64,000 nt of DNA from Bog-473 sp963756025 (GTDB taxonomy: Bacteria; Actinomycetota; Acidimicrobiia; Acidimicrobiales; RAAP-2), in contig CAVWMF010000007.1 in NCBI GenBank assembly GCA_963756025.1, forward strand, positions 930,001 through 994,000. Reading direction: 5' to 3'. The number at the start of each line of letters is the position of its first letter. Position 1 is the first letter of the stretch. Positions 48,427 to 58,409 of this stretch are shown here, piece after piece. A program made the translations under genes and the position numbers. The notes under the pieces were generated by a model. That model was not told the DNA's origin. It worked only from the letters and a program-made list of their open reading frames with translations, and did not search any database.

Positions 48427-49859
48427 GGGGACCACTCCGTTCTCGGCGCCGCGGCCTCGAGCGCACCGGCGACCTGGAAGAGCACCTGCTCGGCCAACGC
48501 CGGAGCCAGGACCTGCACCCCGACCGGGAGGCCGTCGTCCCCCACCCCGAACGGGATGGAGATCGCGGGGTGACCGGCCAGGTTGGACGGGATGGTGCAG
48601 ATGTCGTTCATGTACATCGCCATAGGGTCGTCCACCTTGTCGCCCAGGGCGAAGGCCGTCGTCGGCGCCGTGGCGCCCAGCAGGACGTCGACGGACGAAT
48701 ACGCCCGCTCGAAGGCCTGCACGACCAGCGTACGGACCCGTTGCGCCTGGGCGTAGTAGGCGTCGTAGTAGCCGGCCGACAACGCGTAGGTCCCGAGCAT
48801 GATGCGGCGCTTCACCTCATCGCCGAAGCCGGCCGTCCTCGTGGCCATGTTCATGGCGGCCGCGTCCTCCCCTTCGACCCGGAGACCGTAGCGAACCCCG
48901 TCGTAGCGGGCCAGGTTGGAGGAGGCCTCCGCCGGGGCGATGATGTAGTAGGCGGACAGGCCGAAGCCGAACTCGGGGACGCTGATCTCCTCCACCTTCG
49001 CCCCCGCCGCAGCCAACCCCTCCGCCGCCTCGTACACCCGGGCCCGCACGTCGGGCGCGCAACCCTCGATCAAGTCGGGACACAGGCCGACGCGCACCCC
49101 GTCCACACCGGCGGCCACGACATCGAGGGTCGATGGTGCGCCGAGGCGCAGCGAGGTGGTGTCACACGGGTCATGCTGCGCCAGGACGTCATAGAAAAGA
49201 GCGGCATCCTCGACCGTGGCGGCGAAAGGTCCGATCTGGTCGAGTGAGCTGGCGAACGCGACCAGGCCGTAGCGCGAAACCCGCCCGTAGGTCGGCTTCA
49301 TGCCGACGACGCCGCACAGCGCGGCCGGTTGCCGGATCGATCCTCCCGTATCCGAGCCGAGCGCGAGCGGGGTGAACCCCGCCGCCACGGCGGCGGCCGA
49401 TCCGCCGCTGCTCCCGCCCGGCACCTTGTCGCTGCGGCGCGGGTTGCGGGTCGGGCCAAAGGCGGAATTCTCCGTCGAGCTGCCCATGGCGAACTCGTCC
49501 ATGTTCGTCTTGCCCAGCGCGATCGCGCCGGCGCCGCGCAACAACGTCACGACCGTGGCGTCGTAGGGGGGACGCCAGCCCTCGAGGATCTTCGAGCCAC
49601 ACGTGGTCGGGATCCCCCGCGTGCAGAGGTTGTCCTTGAGCGCCACCGGCACGCCGGCCAAGGGGCCCGGGTCCCGACCCTCGGCGACGGCGGCGTCTAC
49701 CGCGGCCGCCTCGGCCAGGGCGTTGTCCGCCAACACCTCCAAGAAAGCATGGGTCTCGGCGTCGCGTGCGGTGACGGCCGCCAGGGCTTCCTCGGTCAGT
49801 TCGCGCGCCGAGCGCTGGCCGGCCCGCACGGCGGCGGCTGTCCCCCGTGCGCTCATCAC
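48423..49859 (-). CDS. gatA: Asp/Glu-tRNA amidotransferase subunit A
   Basis: GatA is the amidase that releases ammonia from glutamine. The amidase signature is complete: VALKDNLCTRGIPTTCGSKI with the catalytic Lys, GGSSGGSAAAVAAGFTPLAL with the first Ser, and GSDTGGSIRQPAALCGVVG with the nucleophile Ser. The length of 478 residues is typical. It overlaps gatC upstream and gatB downstream by 4 nt each. Confidence 0.97.
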   Translation of the reverse strand: MMSARGTAAAVRAGQRSARELTEEALAAVTARDAETHAFLEVLADNALAEAAAVDAAVAEGRDPGPLAGVPVALKDNLCTRGIPTTCGSKILEGWRPPYDATVVTLLRGAGAIALGKTNMDEFAMGSSTENSAFGPTRNPRRSDKVPGGSSGGSAAAVAAGFTPLALGSDTGGSIRQPAALCGVVGMKPTYGRVSRYGLVAFASSLDQIGPFAATVEDAALFYDVLAQHDPCDTTSLRLGAPSTLDVVAAGVDGVRVGLCPDLIEGCAPDVRARVYEAAEGLAAAGAKVEEISVPEFGFGLSAYYIIAPAEASSNLARYDGVRYGLRVEGEDAAAMNMATRTAGFGDEVKRRIMLGTYALSAGYYDAYYAQAQRVRTLVVQAFERAYSSVDVLLGATAPTTAFALGDKVDDPMAMYMNDICTIPSNLAGHPAISIPFGVGDDGLPVGVQVLAPALAEQVLFQVAGALEAAAPRTEWSP

Positions 49860-50197
49860 GGTGCCTCACCGCCGATGCGCGGCACCCGGAAGCGGTCGTC
49901 CTCCACCGACGGGGCCGCCGCCAGTACCTCGGCCCGGTCCAGGCTCGGGCGCGGTTCGTCGGGTCGCAACACGTTCTCGACCGGGAGCGGGTGCGCCATG
50001 GGGGGCAGATGCGAGAGATCCAGCGCCGCCACGTCCGCCGCATGGTCGAGCACCGTGCGGAGCTGGGCGGTGAAGAGATCGACCTCCGCCTCGCTCAAGG
50101 TGAGACGGGCCAGGTTGGCCACATGGATCACGTCGTCACGACTGAGTTGTCCCGGGCTCGTGCGGTCGTGAGGGCCCGGCTCCGGCGCGCCGGTCAT
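49856..50197 (-). CDS. gatC: Asp/Glu-tRNA amidotransferase subunit C
   Basis: GatC is the small subunit that holds GatA and GatB together. The 113-residue protein has the standard segments DDVIHVANLARLTLSEAEVD, HAADVAALDLSHLPPMAHPL and the C-terminal VLAAAPSVEDDRFRVPRI. It has an N-terminal extension of about 20 polar residues. It overlaps the upstream esterase gene and downstream gatA by 4 nt each. Confidence 0.95.
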   Translation of the reverse strand: MTGAPEPGPHDRTSPGQLSRDDVIHVANLARLTLSEAEVDLFTAQLRTVLDHAADVAALDLSHLPPMAHPLPVENVLRPDEPRPSLDRAEVLAAAPSVEDDRFRVPRIGGEAP

Positions 50198-50958
50198 GCC
50201 CCCGCCGGGGGGAGAAGATCCGTCACGAACGCCACGGTCCGGTTCTCGATCTCCTCCTTGTCGTAGTCGAGAGTGGCCACGTGGAAGCTGCGTTCCAGCA
50301 CGATGCGCTCCACCGGTGCGCTGACCCCCTCGACCAGGCGGTCACCAGACGCCGGCGCCACCACGTGGTCCTGCGTGCTCGAGAACAGCAGGATCGGACA
50401 TTTCACGGCATCGAGGCCGGCGGCGACGCCCGCGGCGGCCCCGAAGAGAGAGCGGGCGGCGCGCAGCGGCAGTTCGGCGTAGGCGGACTCGGCCGCACCC
50501 TCCATAGCGATGTCCGACCCGATGCCGGGAGCCACTTCGTCGCCGCCGTCGATCAGGGCGTCGATGAAGGCCACGGTGTCCGCATCGGGCGGCTCGATCA
50601 GAGGATTGACCAGCACGAGCGCGGCGATCTCGGGATGGCGCTCGCCGAGCCAGACACTCAGGGTGCCACCCATGGAGAGGCCCACGACCACGACCGCCTC
50701 GCACCGCGCGGCCAGCTCGACGTAGGCCGCCTCGGCCGCGGCCGACCAGTCCTCCCACCGGGTCGGGACCATGTCCTCCACGGCGGTGCCGTGCCCGGGA
50801 AGGAGCGGCAGCTCCACGGTCAGACCGGCGTCGGCCAGGGCGGTCGCGAGCCCGCGCATCGACTGGGGATTGCCCGTGAACCCGTGCAGGACCAACGCCC
50901 CGCGGGCGTCGCCGACGGCGGAATAGGGCTCAGCGCCAGGGAGAACGGGGGCAGTCAC
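50194..50958 (-). CDS. Alpha/beta hydrolase, carboxylesterase (Est30-like)
   Basis: The protein has the alpha/beta hydrolase triad: Ser in VVVGLSMGGTLSVWL, Asp in FSSTQDHVVAP and His in ERSFHVATLDYDK. The N-terminal oxyanion segment is GALVLHGFTGNPQSM. It resembles small bacterial carboxylesterases or monoacylglycerol lipases of the Est30 type. GTG 50958 gives 254 residues; an earlier in-frame start at 51036 would reach into the divergent promoter region. It overlaps gatC by 4 nt, so it is the first gene of the gatCAB transcript, an unusual companion. Confidence 0.9.
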   Translation of the reverse strand: MTAPVLPGAEPYSAVGDARGALVLHGFTGNPQSMRGLATALADAGLTVELPLLPGHGTAVEDMVPTRWEDWSAAAEAAYVELAARCEAVVVVGLSMGGTLSVWLGERHPEIAALVLVNPLIEPPDADTVAFIDALIDGGDEVAPGIGSDIAMEGAAESAYAELPLRAARSLFGAAAGVAAGLDAVKCPILLFSSTQDHVVAPASGDRLVEGVSAPVERIVLERSFHVATLDYDKEEIENRTVAFVTDLLPPAGA

Positions 50959-51089
50959 GCGCGACCATCCTACTGAGGAGCCGACTAACGTTCCGCCGGA
51001 CGGGGAGGCCCCATGTGCCCATCGGGTCGTCCCCAACGTTGTCAGAGACAGCGACCCGACAAAGACGACGCAGACGAAGGAGCATCTCG

Positions 51090-51500
51090 ATGCCTTACCC
51101 GTTCTTGAGTGACGAGTGGTTGGAGGAGGCCCGTCGTATCCGCGCCGAGTACGAGGGGAAGTCGGTCCCGTTTCCCCACCCGGTCCGCATGAACCTGGTC
51201 GTCACCGCCGTTCCCTTCGGCGACAAGGACATCGATGCCCACATGGACACCTCGAGCGGCGAGCTCGTCCTCGACGTGGGCCACATCGAGAACCAGGACC
51301 TCAAGGTCACCGTCGACTACGACACCGCCAAGGCGATCCTGATCGATGGCAATCCTCAGGCCGGCATGCAGGCGTTCATGGCCGGCAAGGTCCGGGTCGA
51401 GGGGGACATGGGCAAGCTGATGGCCCTGCAGGCCGCACCGGTCGGCGCCGACTCGAGCGCGGCGGAAATGGCCAACCGGCTCAAGGAGATCACCTCCTGA
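51090..51500 (+). CDS. SCP2 sterol-carrier-domain-like protein
   Basis: The 136-residue product matches SCP2-type lipid-binding proteins: an initial helix (SDEWLEEARRIRAEYEGKS), central strands with LVLDVGHIENQDLKVTVDYD, and the C-terminal helix preceded by AFMAGKVRVEGDMGKLMALQ, a conserved SCP2 segment. Such proteins bind hydrophobic ligands or acyl-CoA. ATG 51090 follows an AAGGAG ribosome site. It is divergent from the esterase gene. Confidence 0.9.
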   Translation: MPYPFLSDEWLEEARRIRAEYEGKSVPFPHPVRMNLVVTAVPFGDKDIDAHMDTSSGELVLDVGHIENQDLKVTVDYDTAKAILIDGNPQAGMQAFMAGKVRVEGDMGKLMALQAAPVGADSSAAEMANRLKEITS

Positions 51501-51542
51501 CCGTCCGGTAGGAGCGACGCCGATCGGGCCGCCGGAAGACGG

Positions 51543-51851
51543 TCAGCGGAAGCGGCGGGACCACCAGTTCGGATCCCGGCCGTGGGCGTGGAAATGGTTG
51601 GGGATCTGGCGCATGACCCGATCGACCGACCAGCCGCCGTCGCCGAACCGCGCGTCGGCCACCCGGGTCAGTTGGCCCAGCATGTGCGCGAGGTCGGCCT
51701 CGGGAGGCTCCGCCCCGTGGTGCTTCCAGACCACCATGGGCACGTCGCAGATCTCGCAGTCGGCCACCCAGCACACGTCGTCCTCGTGGTGCCACGGCGA
51801 GATGTGTGCCGCCTCACAGAGGTCACAGGACGCGTCGAAGGGGAGGGCCAC
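51543..51851 (-). CDS. Small zinc-ribbon-like protein with two CXXC pairs
   Basis: The 102-residue protein carries CDLC near the N terminus, CWVADCEIC in the middle and then several histidines (HHEDD, KHHG, HFHAHG), so it likely binds a metal. The C terminus, NHFHAHGRDPNWWSRRF, is distinctive. I do not recognise a named family, though the style is that of actinobacterial single-domain proteins. It lies 19 nt downstream of the PASTA kinase gene on the same strand. Confidence 0.68.
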   Translation of the reverse strand: MALPFDASCDLCEAAHISPWHHEDDVCWVADCEICDVPMVVWKHHGAEPPEADLAHMLGQLTRVADARFGDGGWSVDRVMRQIPNHFHAHGRDPNWWSRRFR

Positions 51852-51870
51852 CGGCTCCCGTCGCGTCCGG

Positions 51871-53844
51871 TCAGTGGGCCAGGATCGTCACGGACGACCC
51901 CGTGTTCACGGTGGTGTTGGTCGGGGGCTGTGTCCCTGCCACGGTGCCGTTGGGGTTGCCCGTGACCCCCGACACGGTCAGCCCCTGGTTCTGGAGCGTC
52001 GTCGTGGCCTGCGACACGCTCATCCCGATGACGTTGGGGACGGTGACCGTGGGCGGCCCGGTCGACACCAGCACCGTCACCGTCGATCCATAGAGCACGA
52101 CGGTGCCCCGGGGCGGACTGACCGAGATGACGTTGCCCTTCGGGACCGAGGTCCGGGCGGCGAAGGCCTCCTGGCCGTTGAGCCCCGCTGCCTGCAGGAG
52201 GACGAGGGCGTCGGTGTAGGTGTCGGACTGCGAGATCGCGGTCGGGACCGGGACCGGGCCGTGACCCATGGAGGGGACCATGTCGATGATGGACCCGTAG
52301 GGCGCTTTGGCCGGCGTCAGCTCCCCCTTGTAGGACCACGAGATGAGCAGCCCGTTCTGGACCGTGTCGCTGTACTGGGCCGTGACGCAGTTGCCCTGGA
52401 GGTGGGCCGCCTTCAGCGCGTCCAACGCCTGCCCGCAGGTCATGTTGGTGAGCGAGGGCACGGCAACCGACGGCGGGCCGAGCGAAGGCACGGCCGAGAG
52501 CGTCGCCCCCTCCTTGAGGACCTTGCCCGGGTGGGGGGTCTGATCGATGATGACGCCCACGCCGATCGTGATCGATTGCACGCCCTTTTCGATGTGCAAC
52601 GTGAAATGGTCCTTGGCGGCAGCCGCCCGGGCCTCGTCGAGGGTCAGCCCCTTCATGTTCGGCACGGGGTGCGAGGCGGTGAAGACCTGCTTCTGCCAGG
52701 CGATCAGACCGCCGGCCACCAGGGCCAGCACGAGGACGATGGAGCCGACGATCCAGGCCCACTTGCGGCGGCTCTTGCGGCGCATGGCGATCACGGAGCC
52801 CTCGGCCGGGCCTCCGGCCTTACCGCCTTTGCCCTGCAGGCTGGGCTCGGCGTCGAAGAGCTCGCCCGGCCCGGCCTTGGTGCCGACCGGTGTCGGCTTG
52901 GTCGGCTTCCCGGTCGCCGGGGGGACCTGGGTCAGCTCGGAGACGTCGGGAGGGCGAAACCCGTTGAGAGGGGCCGGTGCGACGTGGTCGGGCGGGTGCA
53001 GGGTGAGCGGCTCCGGCGTCGGGAGCGCGCTGGCCAGTGCACCCAAGCGGGCTTCGAAACCTGCCGCGTCCAGGCGGGCCGAGGCCTCGGGAGCGGCGGC
53101 GCGGGCCAGGACGTCATCGAGCGGGCCGAGAGCATCGTTGGGCGGCAACGGGGATCCGATGCGAGCCATGATCGTGCCCTGGGTCGTGTCGGAGACGAAG
53201 GGCACGGTGCCCGAGAGCGCCTCGTAGAGCACCAGCGCCAGCGAGTAGACGTCGGCCCGGCCGTCCAGCGGCTTGCCCTCGGCGGACTCGGGTGAGATGT
53301 AGCGGGCCGTCCCCACCATCGCACCGGCCGGCTCGGTATAGGCGGCCTCGGCCAGGGCGCGGGCCACGCCGAAGTCGGCCACCCGGACCCGGCCCTCCTC
53401 ATCGAAGAGCAGGTTGGCCGGCTTGATGTCGCGGTGCACCAGCCCCCGCGCGTGCGCATAGGCCAGGCCCTGCGCCACTTCGGCGCCCAGGTGCGCGGCC
53501 TGGGAGTGGCTGAGACGGTCGCCCCGGTCGAGGAGGTCGCGCAGCGACCCGCCGCCGAGGTACTCCAGCACGAGGTAGGGCCCATCGGTGTCCTCGCCCC
53601 AGTCGAACACCCGCAACACGTGCGGGTGGTTGAGGGAGGCCACGGAACGGGCTTCGGCCCGGAAACGCTTGAGGAAGGCCTCGTCGCTGGCCAGTCCCGG
53701 CTGCAGCACCTTGACCGCGACATGGCGCTGCAGGCTCACGTCTTCGGCGAGGTAGACGTGCGCCGAGGCGCCAGTGCCCAGAGCGGAGAGCAGCCGGTAC
53801 CGCTTCCCAAGGACCCGGCCGATGGAATCAGAGATAAGGGGCAT
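51871..53844 (-). CDS. Membrane Ser/Thr protein kinase with PASTA domains (PknB-like)
   Basis: The kinase senses cell-wall fragments through external PASTA domains. The catalytic domain is residues 14-270, with LGTGASAHVYLAED in the P-loop, Lys45 (VAVKVL), the catalytic Asp139 in VHRDIKPANLLF and DFG at 157-159 followed by MVGTARYISPE in the activation loop. A Pro/Lys-rich linker precedes the membrane helix at 363-383 (WAWIVGSIVLVLALVAGGL). About four PASTA repeats follow to residue 657. Unlike PknB genes in many actinobacteria, it is not beside ftsW/pbpA; its neighbours are ligA and a small zinc-like protein. Confidence 0.95.
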   Translation of the reverse strand: MPLISDSIGRVLGKRYRLLSALGTGASAHVYLAEDVSLQRHVAVKVLQPGLASDEAFLKRFRAEARSVASLNHPHVLRVFDWGEDTDGPYLVLEYLGGGSLRDLLDRGDRLSHSQAAHLGAEVAQGLAYAHARGLVHRDIKPANLLFDEEGRVRVADFGVARALAEAAYTEPAGAMVGTARYISPESAEGKPLDGRADVYSLALVLYEALSGTVPFVSDTTQGTIMARIGSPLPPNDALGPLDDVLARAAAPEASARLDAAGFEARLGALASALPTPEPLTLHPPDHVAPAPLNGFRPPDVSELTQVPPATGKPTKPTPVGTKAGPGELFDAEPSLQGKGGKAGGPAEGSVIAMRRKSRRKWAWIVGSIVLVLALVAGGLIAWQKQVFTASHPVPNMKGLTLDEARAAAAKDHFTLHIEKGVQSITIGVGVIIDQTPHPGKVLKEGATLSAVPSLGPPSVAVPSLTNMTCGQALDALKAAHLQGNCVTAQYSDTVQNGLLISWSYKGELTPAKAPYGSIIDMVPSMGHGPVPVPTAISQSDTYTDALVLLQAAGLNGQEAFAARTSVPKGNVISVSPPRGTVVLYGSTVTVLVSTGPPTVTVPNVIGMSVSQATTTLQNQGLTVSGVTGNPNGTVAGTQPPTNTTVNTGSSVTILAH

Positions 53845-53900
53845 CGGGACTCCCCGTAGGCTAGTGACTTACGGGCCTCCTACGGTGGACACCCCGGCCG

Positions 53901-56109
53901 TTACGGGTCCGTCGGCGACGACGTATCCGGCTCCGACAACGCATCCGGCAGCGATCCGGACTCGAGCAGGGCTTCGAACCCCTCTGCGGGCACGATGGGA
54001 ATTCCCAGCTCGTCGGCCTTCTTCAGCTTGCTGGCCCCCGGGGCCTCGCCCAGCACGAGGGCGAAGGTCTTCTTGGACACGCTGCCAGGGGATTTTCCCC
54101 CGCGGGAGAGGATCGCCTCTTCGGCCTCCTCCCTGGTGAACCCCGGTACGGTGCCCGTGACCACGATGGTCAGGCCGGCGAGGGTCTGGGCCGGGCCCGC
54201 GCCCCCGTTGACGCCCCGGCCCACGGCTCCGGGGCCGCCATCGGAGCCGCCATCGGGGCCGCCACCTGGGCTCCCACCTGCGGTTCCTCCCGACCCGGGC
54301 TCCTCGAGCGTCACGCCGGCTGCCCGGAGGCGCCCGATCACGCCCTGGTTGGTGGGCATGGCCAGGAACTCGGCGATGCTCGCTGCGATGACCGGCCCGA
54401 TCCCCTCGACGGCGGCCAACTCTTCGGCGGTCGATCCCATGATGCCGTCGAGGCTGCCCAGGCCACGAGCCACCGCCCGGGCTCCCGTCGGGCCCAGATG
54501 GCGGATCCCGAGCCCCACCAGGAGCCGGCTCAGCGGTTGGGCGGTCGAGGCCGCGATGCCCGCCACCAGGTTGGACGCCGAAACGACGGCAAAGCGCTCC
54601 AGAGCGGACAGTTGCGGCACCGTCAGGTCGTACAGGTCCGCCGGGTCGGCGATGAGCCCGGCCTCCACCAGCTGGAAGACGCGTTCTTCGCCCAGCCCCT
54701 CGATGTCCATCGCCGAGCGGGACGCATAGTGGACGATGCGCTGCACCCGCTGGGCCGGGCAGTCGATATTCGTGCAGTAGGTGTCGCTCTCGCCCTCCAG
54801 CCGCACCAGCGGCTGGCCGCAGGAAGGGCATGCGGTCGGGAACTTCCACGGTGGCTTACGCCGTTTCGGCACCCCGGGGCCGGCGAGCACCGGTCCGACG
54901 ATTTCGGGGATGACGTCGCCCGCCTTGCGCACGATAACCAGGTCACCGGGCCGGACGTCCTTTATCCGCACCTGGTCCTCGTTGTGGAGGGTGGCCATCT
55001 CGACCGTCGAGCCCCCGACGAACACGGGCTCCATGCGCCCGAACGGCGTGGCGCGGCCGGTACGCCCGATCGAGACCATGATGTCGAGCAACTTCGACGT
55101 GCGTTCCTCGGGCGGGAACTTGAAGGCCATCGCCCAACGCGGGGCACGCGAGGTCGCGCCCAGCCGTGCGTGCAGCGCCAGGTCGTCGACCTTTGTCACC
55201 ACGCCGTCGATCTCGTAGGCCAGGTCGTGGCGCTCCCGGGCCAGCTCGAGACAGCGGGCGATGACCTGCCCGACCCCGGTCACCAGTCGTGCATCGGGGC
55301 TGACCGGGAACCCGGCCCTTTTGAGCAGAGCCAGGGTGGCCGACTGTGAAGCCGCAGGCCAGTGGCTCCCTTCAGGCGCCCCCTCCACCTCCCCGACCTG
55401 GTAGGCCCAGAACGAGAGAGGCCGGGTGGCGGTAACGGCCGGGTCCTTCTGGCGGAGCGCCCCGGCGGCGGCATTGCGCGGGTTGACGAACAACCGGAGA
55501 CCGGCCGCCTCCTGGCGCTTGTTCATGGCAGCGAAGTCGGCCAGGGGCAGGTAGATCTCACCCCGGATCTCGAGCAACGCCGGGAAGGGGCCGCCCTTGG
55601 CATCGAGCGTCTTCGGCACCACTTTGACCGTCGCCACATTCGCCGTCACGTCCTCGCCGGTGACCCCGTCGCCCCGGGTGGCGGCCTGGGTGAAGCGCCC
55701 GTTCTCGTAGGTGAGCGACATGGCCACGCCGTCGACCTTGGGCTCACTCGAGAAGGCGAGATGCTCCAGGTCCAGATCGGGCACCTGCCGGCGCAGGCGT
55801 TCGGCCCAGGCCCGGAGGTCCGCTTCTTCGAAAGCGTTGTCCAGGCTCATCATGGGGACCCGGTGCCGGACGGGCTGGAACAACCCGAGGGGAGCCGCAC
55901 CGACCGTCTGCGTCGGTGAGTCGGGAGTGACCAGGGCCGGATACGCGGCCTCGAGCTCCCGGAGCTCGAGCACCAGGAGGTCGTATTCGGCGTCGGGGAT
56001 CTCCGGGCGAGTCGAGCACGTTGTACCGCTCGTTGTGGTACTTGATCACCTCGCGCAGCTCGGCGGCCCGGGCGGCCGCTTCGGGCGGGGGTGCGTCGGC
56101 GGCGGCCAC
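53901..56109 (-). CDS. ligA: NAD-dependent DNA ligase, one frameshift near the N terminus as read
   Basis: LigA seals nicks in replication and repair. The N-terminal Ia domain begins at GTG 56109 with LREVIKYHNERYN; the frame then breaks near 56010, where one extra base separates VLDSP from EIPDAEYDLLVLELRELEAA. After the break come the adenylation motif HLAFSSEPKVDGVAMSLTYE (Lys in KVDG), the OB domain, the zinc-finger cysteines in CPSCGQ and CTNIDCPAQ, helix-hairpin-helix repeats and the BRCT domain (AGLTIVVTGTVPGFTREEAE). A Gly-rich linker (PGSGGTAGGSPGGGPDGGSD) precedes the BRCT. The corrected length is about 735 residues. The start is 3 nt after the mnmA stop. Confidence 0.93.
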
Positions 56110-56111
56110 GG

Positions 56112-57190
56112 TCAGGCGGCGATGCCGGCGCCGACCACGGCGTCGGGATCACCGACGTCGTAGAGCGCGACCGTCTGCCCGGGCGCCACGGGTCGCTGGG
56201 GCGCGTCGAAGCGGACGACCAACCCCGCCTCCGTGCAGGCCACGGCGCACGGCGCCGGACGGCCGTGCGCGCTGCACTTGGGCCACGGCACGGTCACCGT
56301 CGCGCAGCGGGCCGGTCCACCCACGTGAGCGTGGCGTCGCCCAAGGTCACGCTGGCCGTCATCGCCTCGGCCGCACTGCCGACCGTGACCCGGCGCGCCG
56401 GGACATCGACGGCGATCACGTAGCGCCGGGCCCCATCGGTCCCGTGGCCCATGCCACGCCGCTGGCCCACGGTCACCAGCTCGACCGCATCGACCGACCC
56501 CACCGTCTCACCCTTGCCGTTGGTCACCTCGGCGGGATGGAACTGCAATTTGTCGGCGAGGAAACCCTGCCGACCCTCGACACTCCCGATAAAGCAGACA
56601 TCCTGGCTGTCGGGCTTCCCGGCCGTGCGCAGACCCAGCCGGACGGCATGGGCCCGCACGGCGGACTTGGTCATCTCCCCCACCGGGAAGATCACACGGC
56701 CCAACTCGGCCTGGCCCAGCATCGACAACACATAGGACTGGTCCTTGTCGGCATCGGCACCACGCCGGAGCCGGAGCCCGGGCCGGAGCCCGAGCCCGGC
56801 CGCGCCGTCCCGGGTGACCCGGGCGTGGTGGCCGGTGGCCAGACGGGCGAATCCCAGCCGGTCGGCCCGCTCGAGCAGCCGGTCGAACTTGATGGAGCGG
56901 TTGCACTCGATACAGGGATTCGGCGTCCTGCCCTGCGCATGCGCATCGATGTACGGCGTGACGACCTGACGGTCGAACTCCTCGGTCAGGTTGAAGACGT
57001 GATGGTCGATGCCCAGTTGTTGGGCCACCCGGCGGGCGTCATCGACATCGGCCACCGAGCAGCAGCCCGAATCCGATTCGCCACCCCACAGCTTGAGCGT
57101 GGCGCCGACGACGTCGTGGCCCTGCTCGACCAGCAGCGCGGCGGCGACCGAGGAGTCCACCCCTCCCGACATGGCCACCAGCACTCGCAT
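56112..57190 (-). CDS. mnmA: tRNA-specific 2-thiouridylase MnmA, two frameshifts near the C terminus as read
   Basis: MnmA thiolates U34 of tRNA(Lys, Glu, Gln). Seen are the PP-loop VAMSGGVDSSVAAALLVEQG, the first catalytic Cys in NPCIECNRSIKFDRL, and the second in SQDVCFIGSVEGRQGFL. After TWVDRP the frame is lost twice, near 56310 and near 56280, each by one extra base; the last part (AHGRPAPCAVACTEAGLVVR and GQTVALYDVGD) is in the third frame to TGA 56112. Corrected length is 358 residues, the family norm. ATG 57190 is 22 nt after the cysteine desulfurase stop, the enzyme that supplies the sulfur. Confidence 0.92.
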
Positions 57191-57212
57191 CCGTCCAGTG
57201 TGCCACCGCCGC

Positions 57213-58409
57213 TCAGGGCTCATGTCGCAACGCGGCGATCACCCCGGGGACGACGGCCAATGCCCGTTCGATGTCGGCCTCGGAGGTCTCGTGGCCGAGG
57301 GTGAACCGGATGGCGCCGCGGGCCAGCGCGTCCGGCACGCCCATGGCCGCCAGCACGTAGCTCGGCTCGAGGGCGCCGCTGGCGCACGACGATCCCCCCG
57401 AGGCGCAGAGGCCCCGTTCGCTCAGGGCCAACAGGAGCTCCTCACGCTCGATGCCGGCGAAGCACAGGTGCAGATGACCCGGGAGGGTGGCCACCCCTCC
57501 GGCGACCGTCCGATGGGTCCCGGCCACCGAGTGCAGGAGCCCCTCCGCCAACCGGTCGCGCAATGCGCCGACCCGGCACGACGCCGCAGCGCGTTCGGCC
57601 GCGGTCAGGCGCAGGGCCGTGGCCAGGCCGACCGCCCCGACCACGTCCTGGGTACCGCTGCGCCGCTCTCGTTCTTGGCCCCCTCCGAAGTGCTGCGCAA
57701 CGATGGCCGTGGCTGCACCCACGGCCAGTACCCCGACCCCGACCGGTCCCCCCACCTTGTGGGCGCTGAGCGCAACGAGGTCCGCACCGGCGGTGCAGGC
57801 CGCCAGGTCCATGAACGTGGCCGCCTGCACGGCATCGGTGAAGACCCGCGCCGTGTCACTCCGGGCGCGTACCGCCTCGACGACGGCGCCGAGAGGCTGC
57901 ACCACGCCGGTCTCGTTGTTGGCCAGCATGACGGCCACCAGCGCCGTGGTGTCGTCGATCTGCGCGGCCAAACCCTCGACGTCGACCACCCCGTTGACGT
58001 CGACATCCAGCTCGCACCAGCGCACCCCGAGCATGCGGGCGGCGGCCCGGCAGGACTCGCGCACCGCGGGGTGCTCCACCGCCGAGCTGACCACCGACAC
58101 CGCAGCGCCGCCACCCTCCGCGCCACCCGGCCCGCCACCCGACGCGGCCCCCAACGTGCCCAGCACCGCCAGGTTGGCCGACTCCGTGCCCCCGGAGGTG
58201 AAGATGATGTCGCCGGGATCGCGTCCCAGCGCAGCCGCTACCTCGTCACGCGACTCCTCCAGCAGGCGCCGGGCTCGTTGTGCCGGACGATGGCTCCCGG
58301 TCGGATTGCCCAGCGGGACCGACCGTGCCTCGGCCATGGCGTCGGCCACCTCGGAGCGCAGCGGTGTGGTGGCTCCGTGGTCGAGATACGTCGTGACATC
58401 CTCACTCAT
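57213..58409 (-). CDS. Cysteine desulfurase (IscS/NifS type)
   Basis: This PLP enzyme takes sulfur from cysteine and passes it as a persulfide. The 398-residue protein has VTYLDHGATTPL at the start, HPAVRESCRAA, the PLP lysine in ALSAHKVGGPVGVGVLAVG, and the persulfide-forming cysteine in the flexible loop CASGGSSCASGALEPS. Its place 22 nt before mnmA suggests that tRNA thiolation is a major use; it could also feed the Suf machinery. Its start codon overlaps the last copy of a 20-bp tandem repeat at the end of the dehydrogenase gene. Confidence 0.95.
   Translation of the reverse strand: MSEDVTTYLDHGATTPLRSEVADAMAEARSVPLGNPTGSHRPAQRARRLLEESRDEVAAALGRDPGDIIFTSGGTESANLAVLGTLGAASGGGPGGAEGGGAAVSVVSSAVEHPAVRESCRAAARMLGVRWCELDVDVNGVVDVEGLAAQIDDTTALVAVMLANNETGVVQPLGAVVEAVRARSDTARVFTDAVQAATFMDLAACTAGADLVALSAHKVGGPVGVGVLAVGAATAIVAQHFGGGQERERRSGTQDVVGAVGLATALRLTAAERAAASCRVGALRDRLAEGLLHSVAGTHRTVAGGVATLPGHLHLCFAGIEREELLLALSERGLCASGGSSCASGALEPSYVLAAMGVPDALARGAIRFTLGHETSEADIERALAVVPGVIAALRHEP

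Noticed and set aside
54230..54300. Low-complexity GGxxGG repeat considered as a mobile or regulatory repeat
   Set aside because: It encodes the Gly/Pro-rich linker before the LigA BRCT domain in frame and needs no other explanation.
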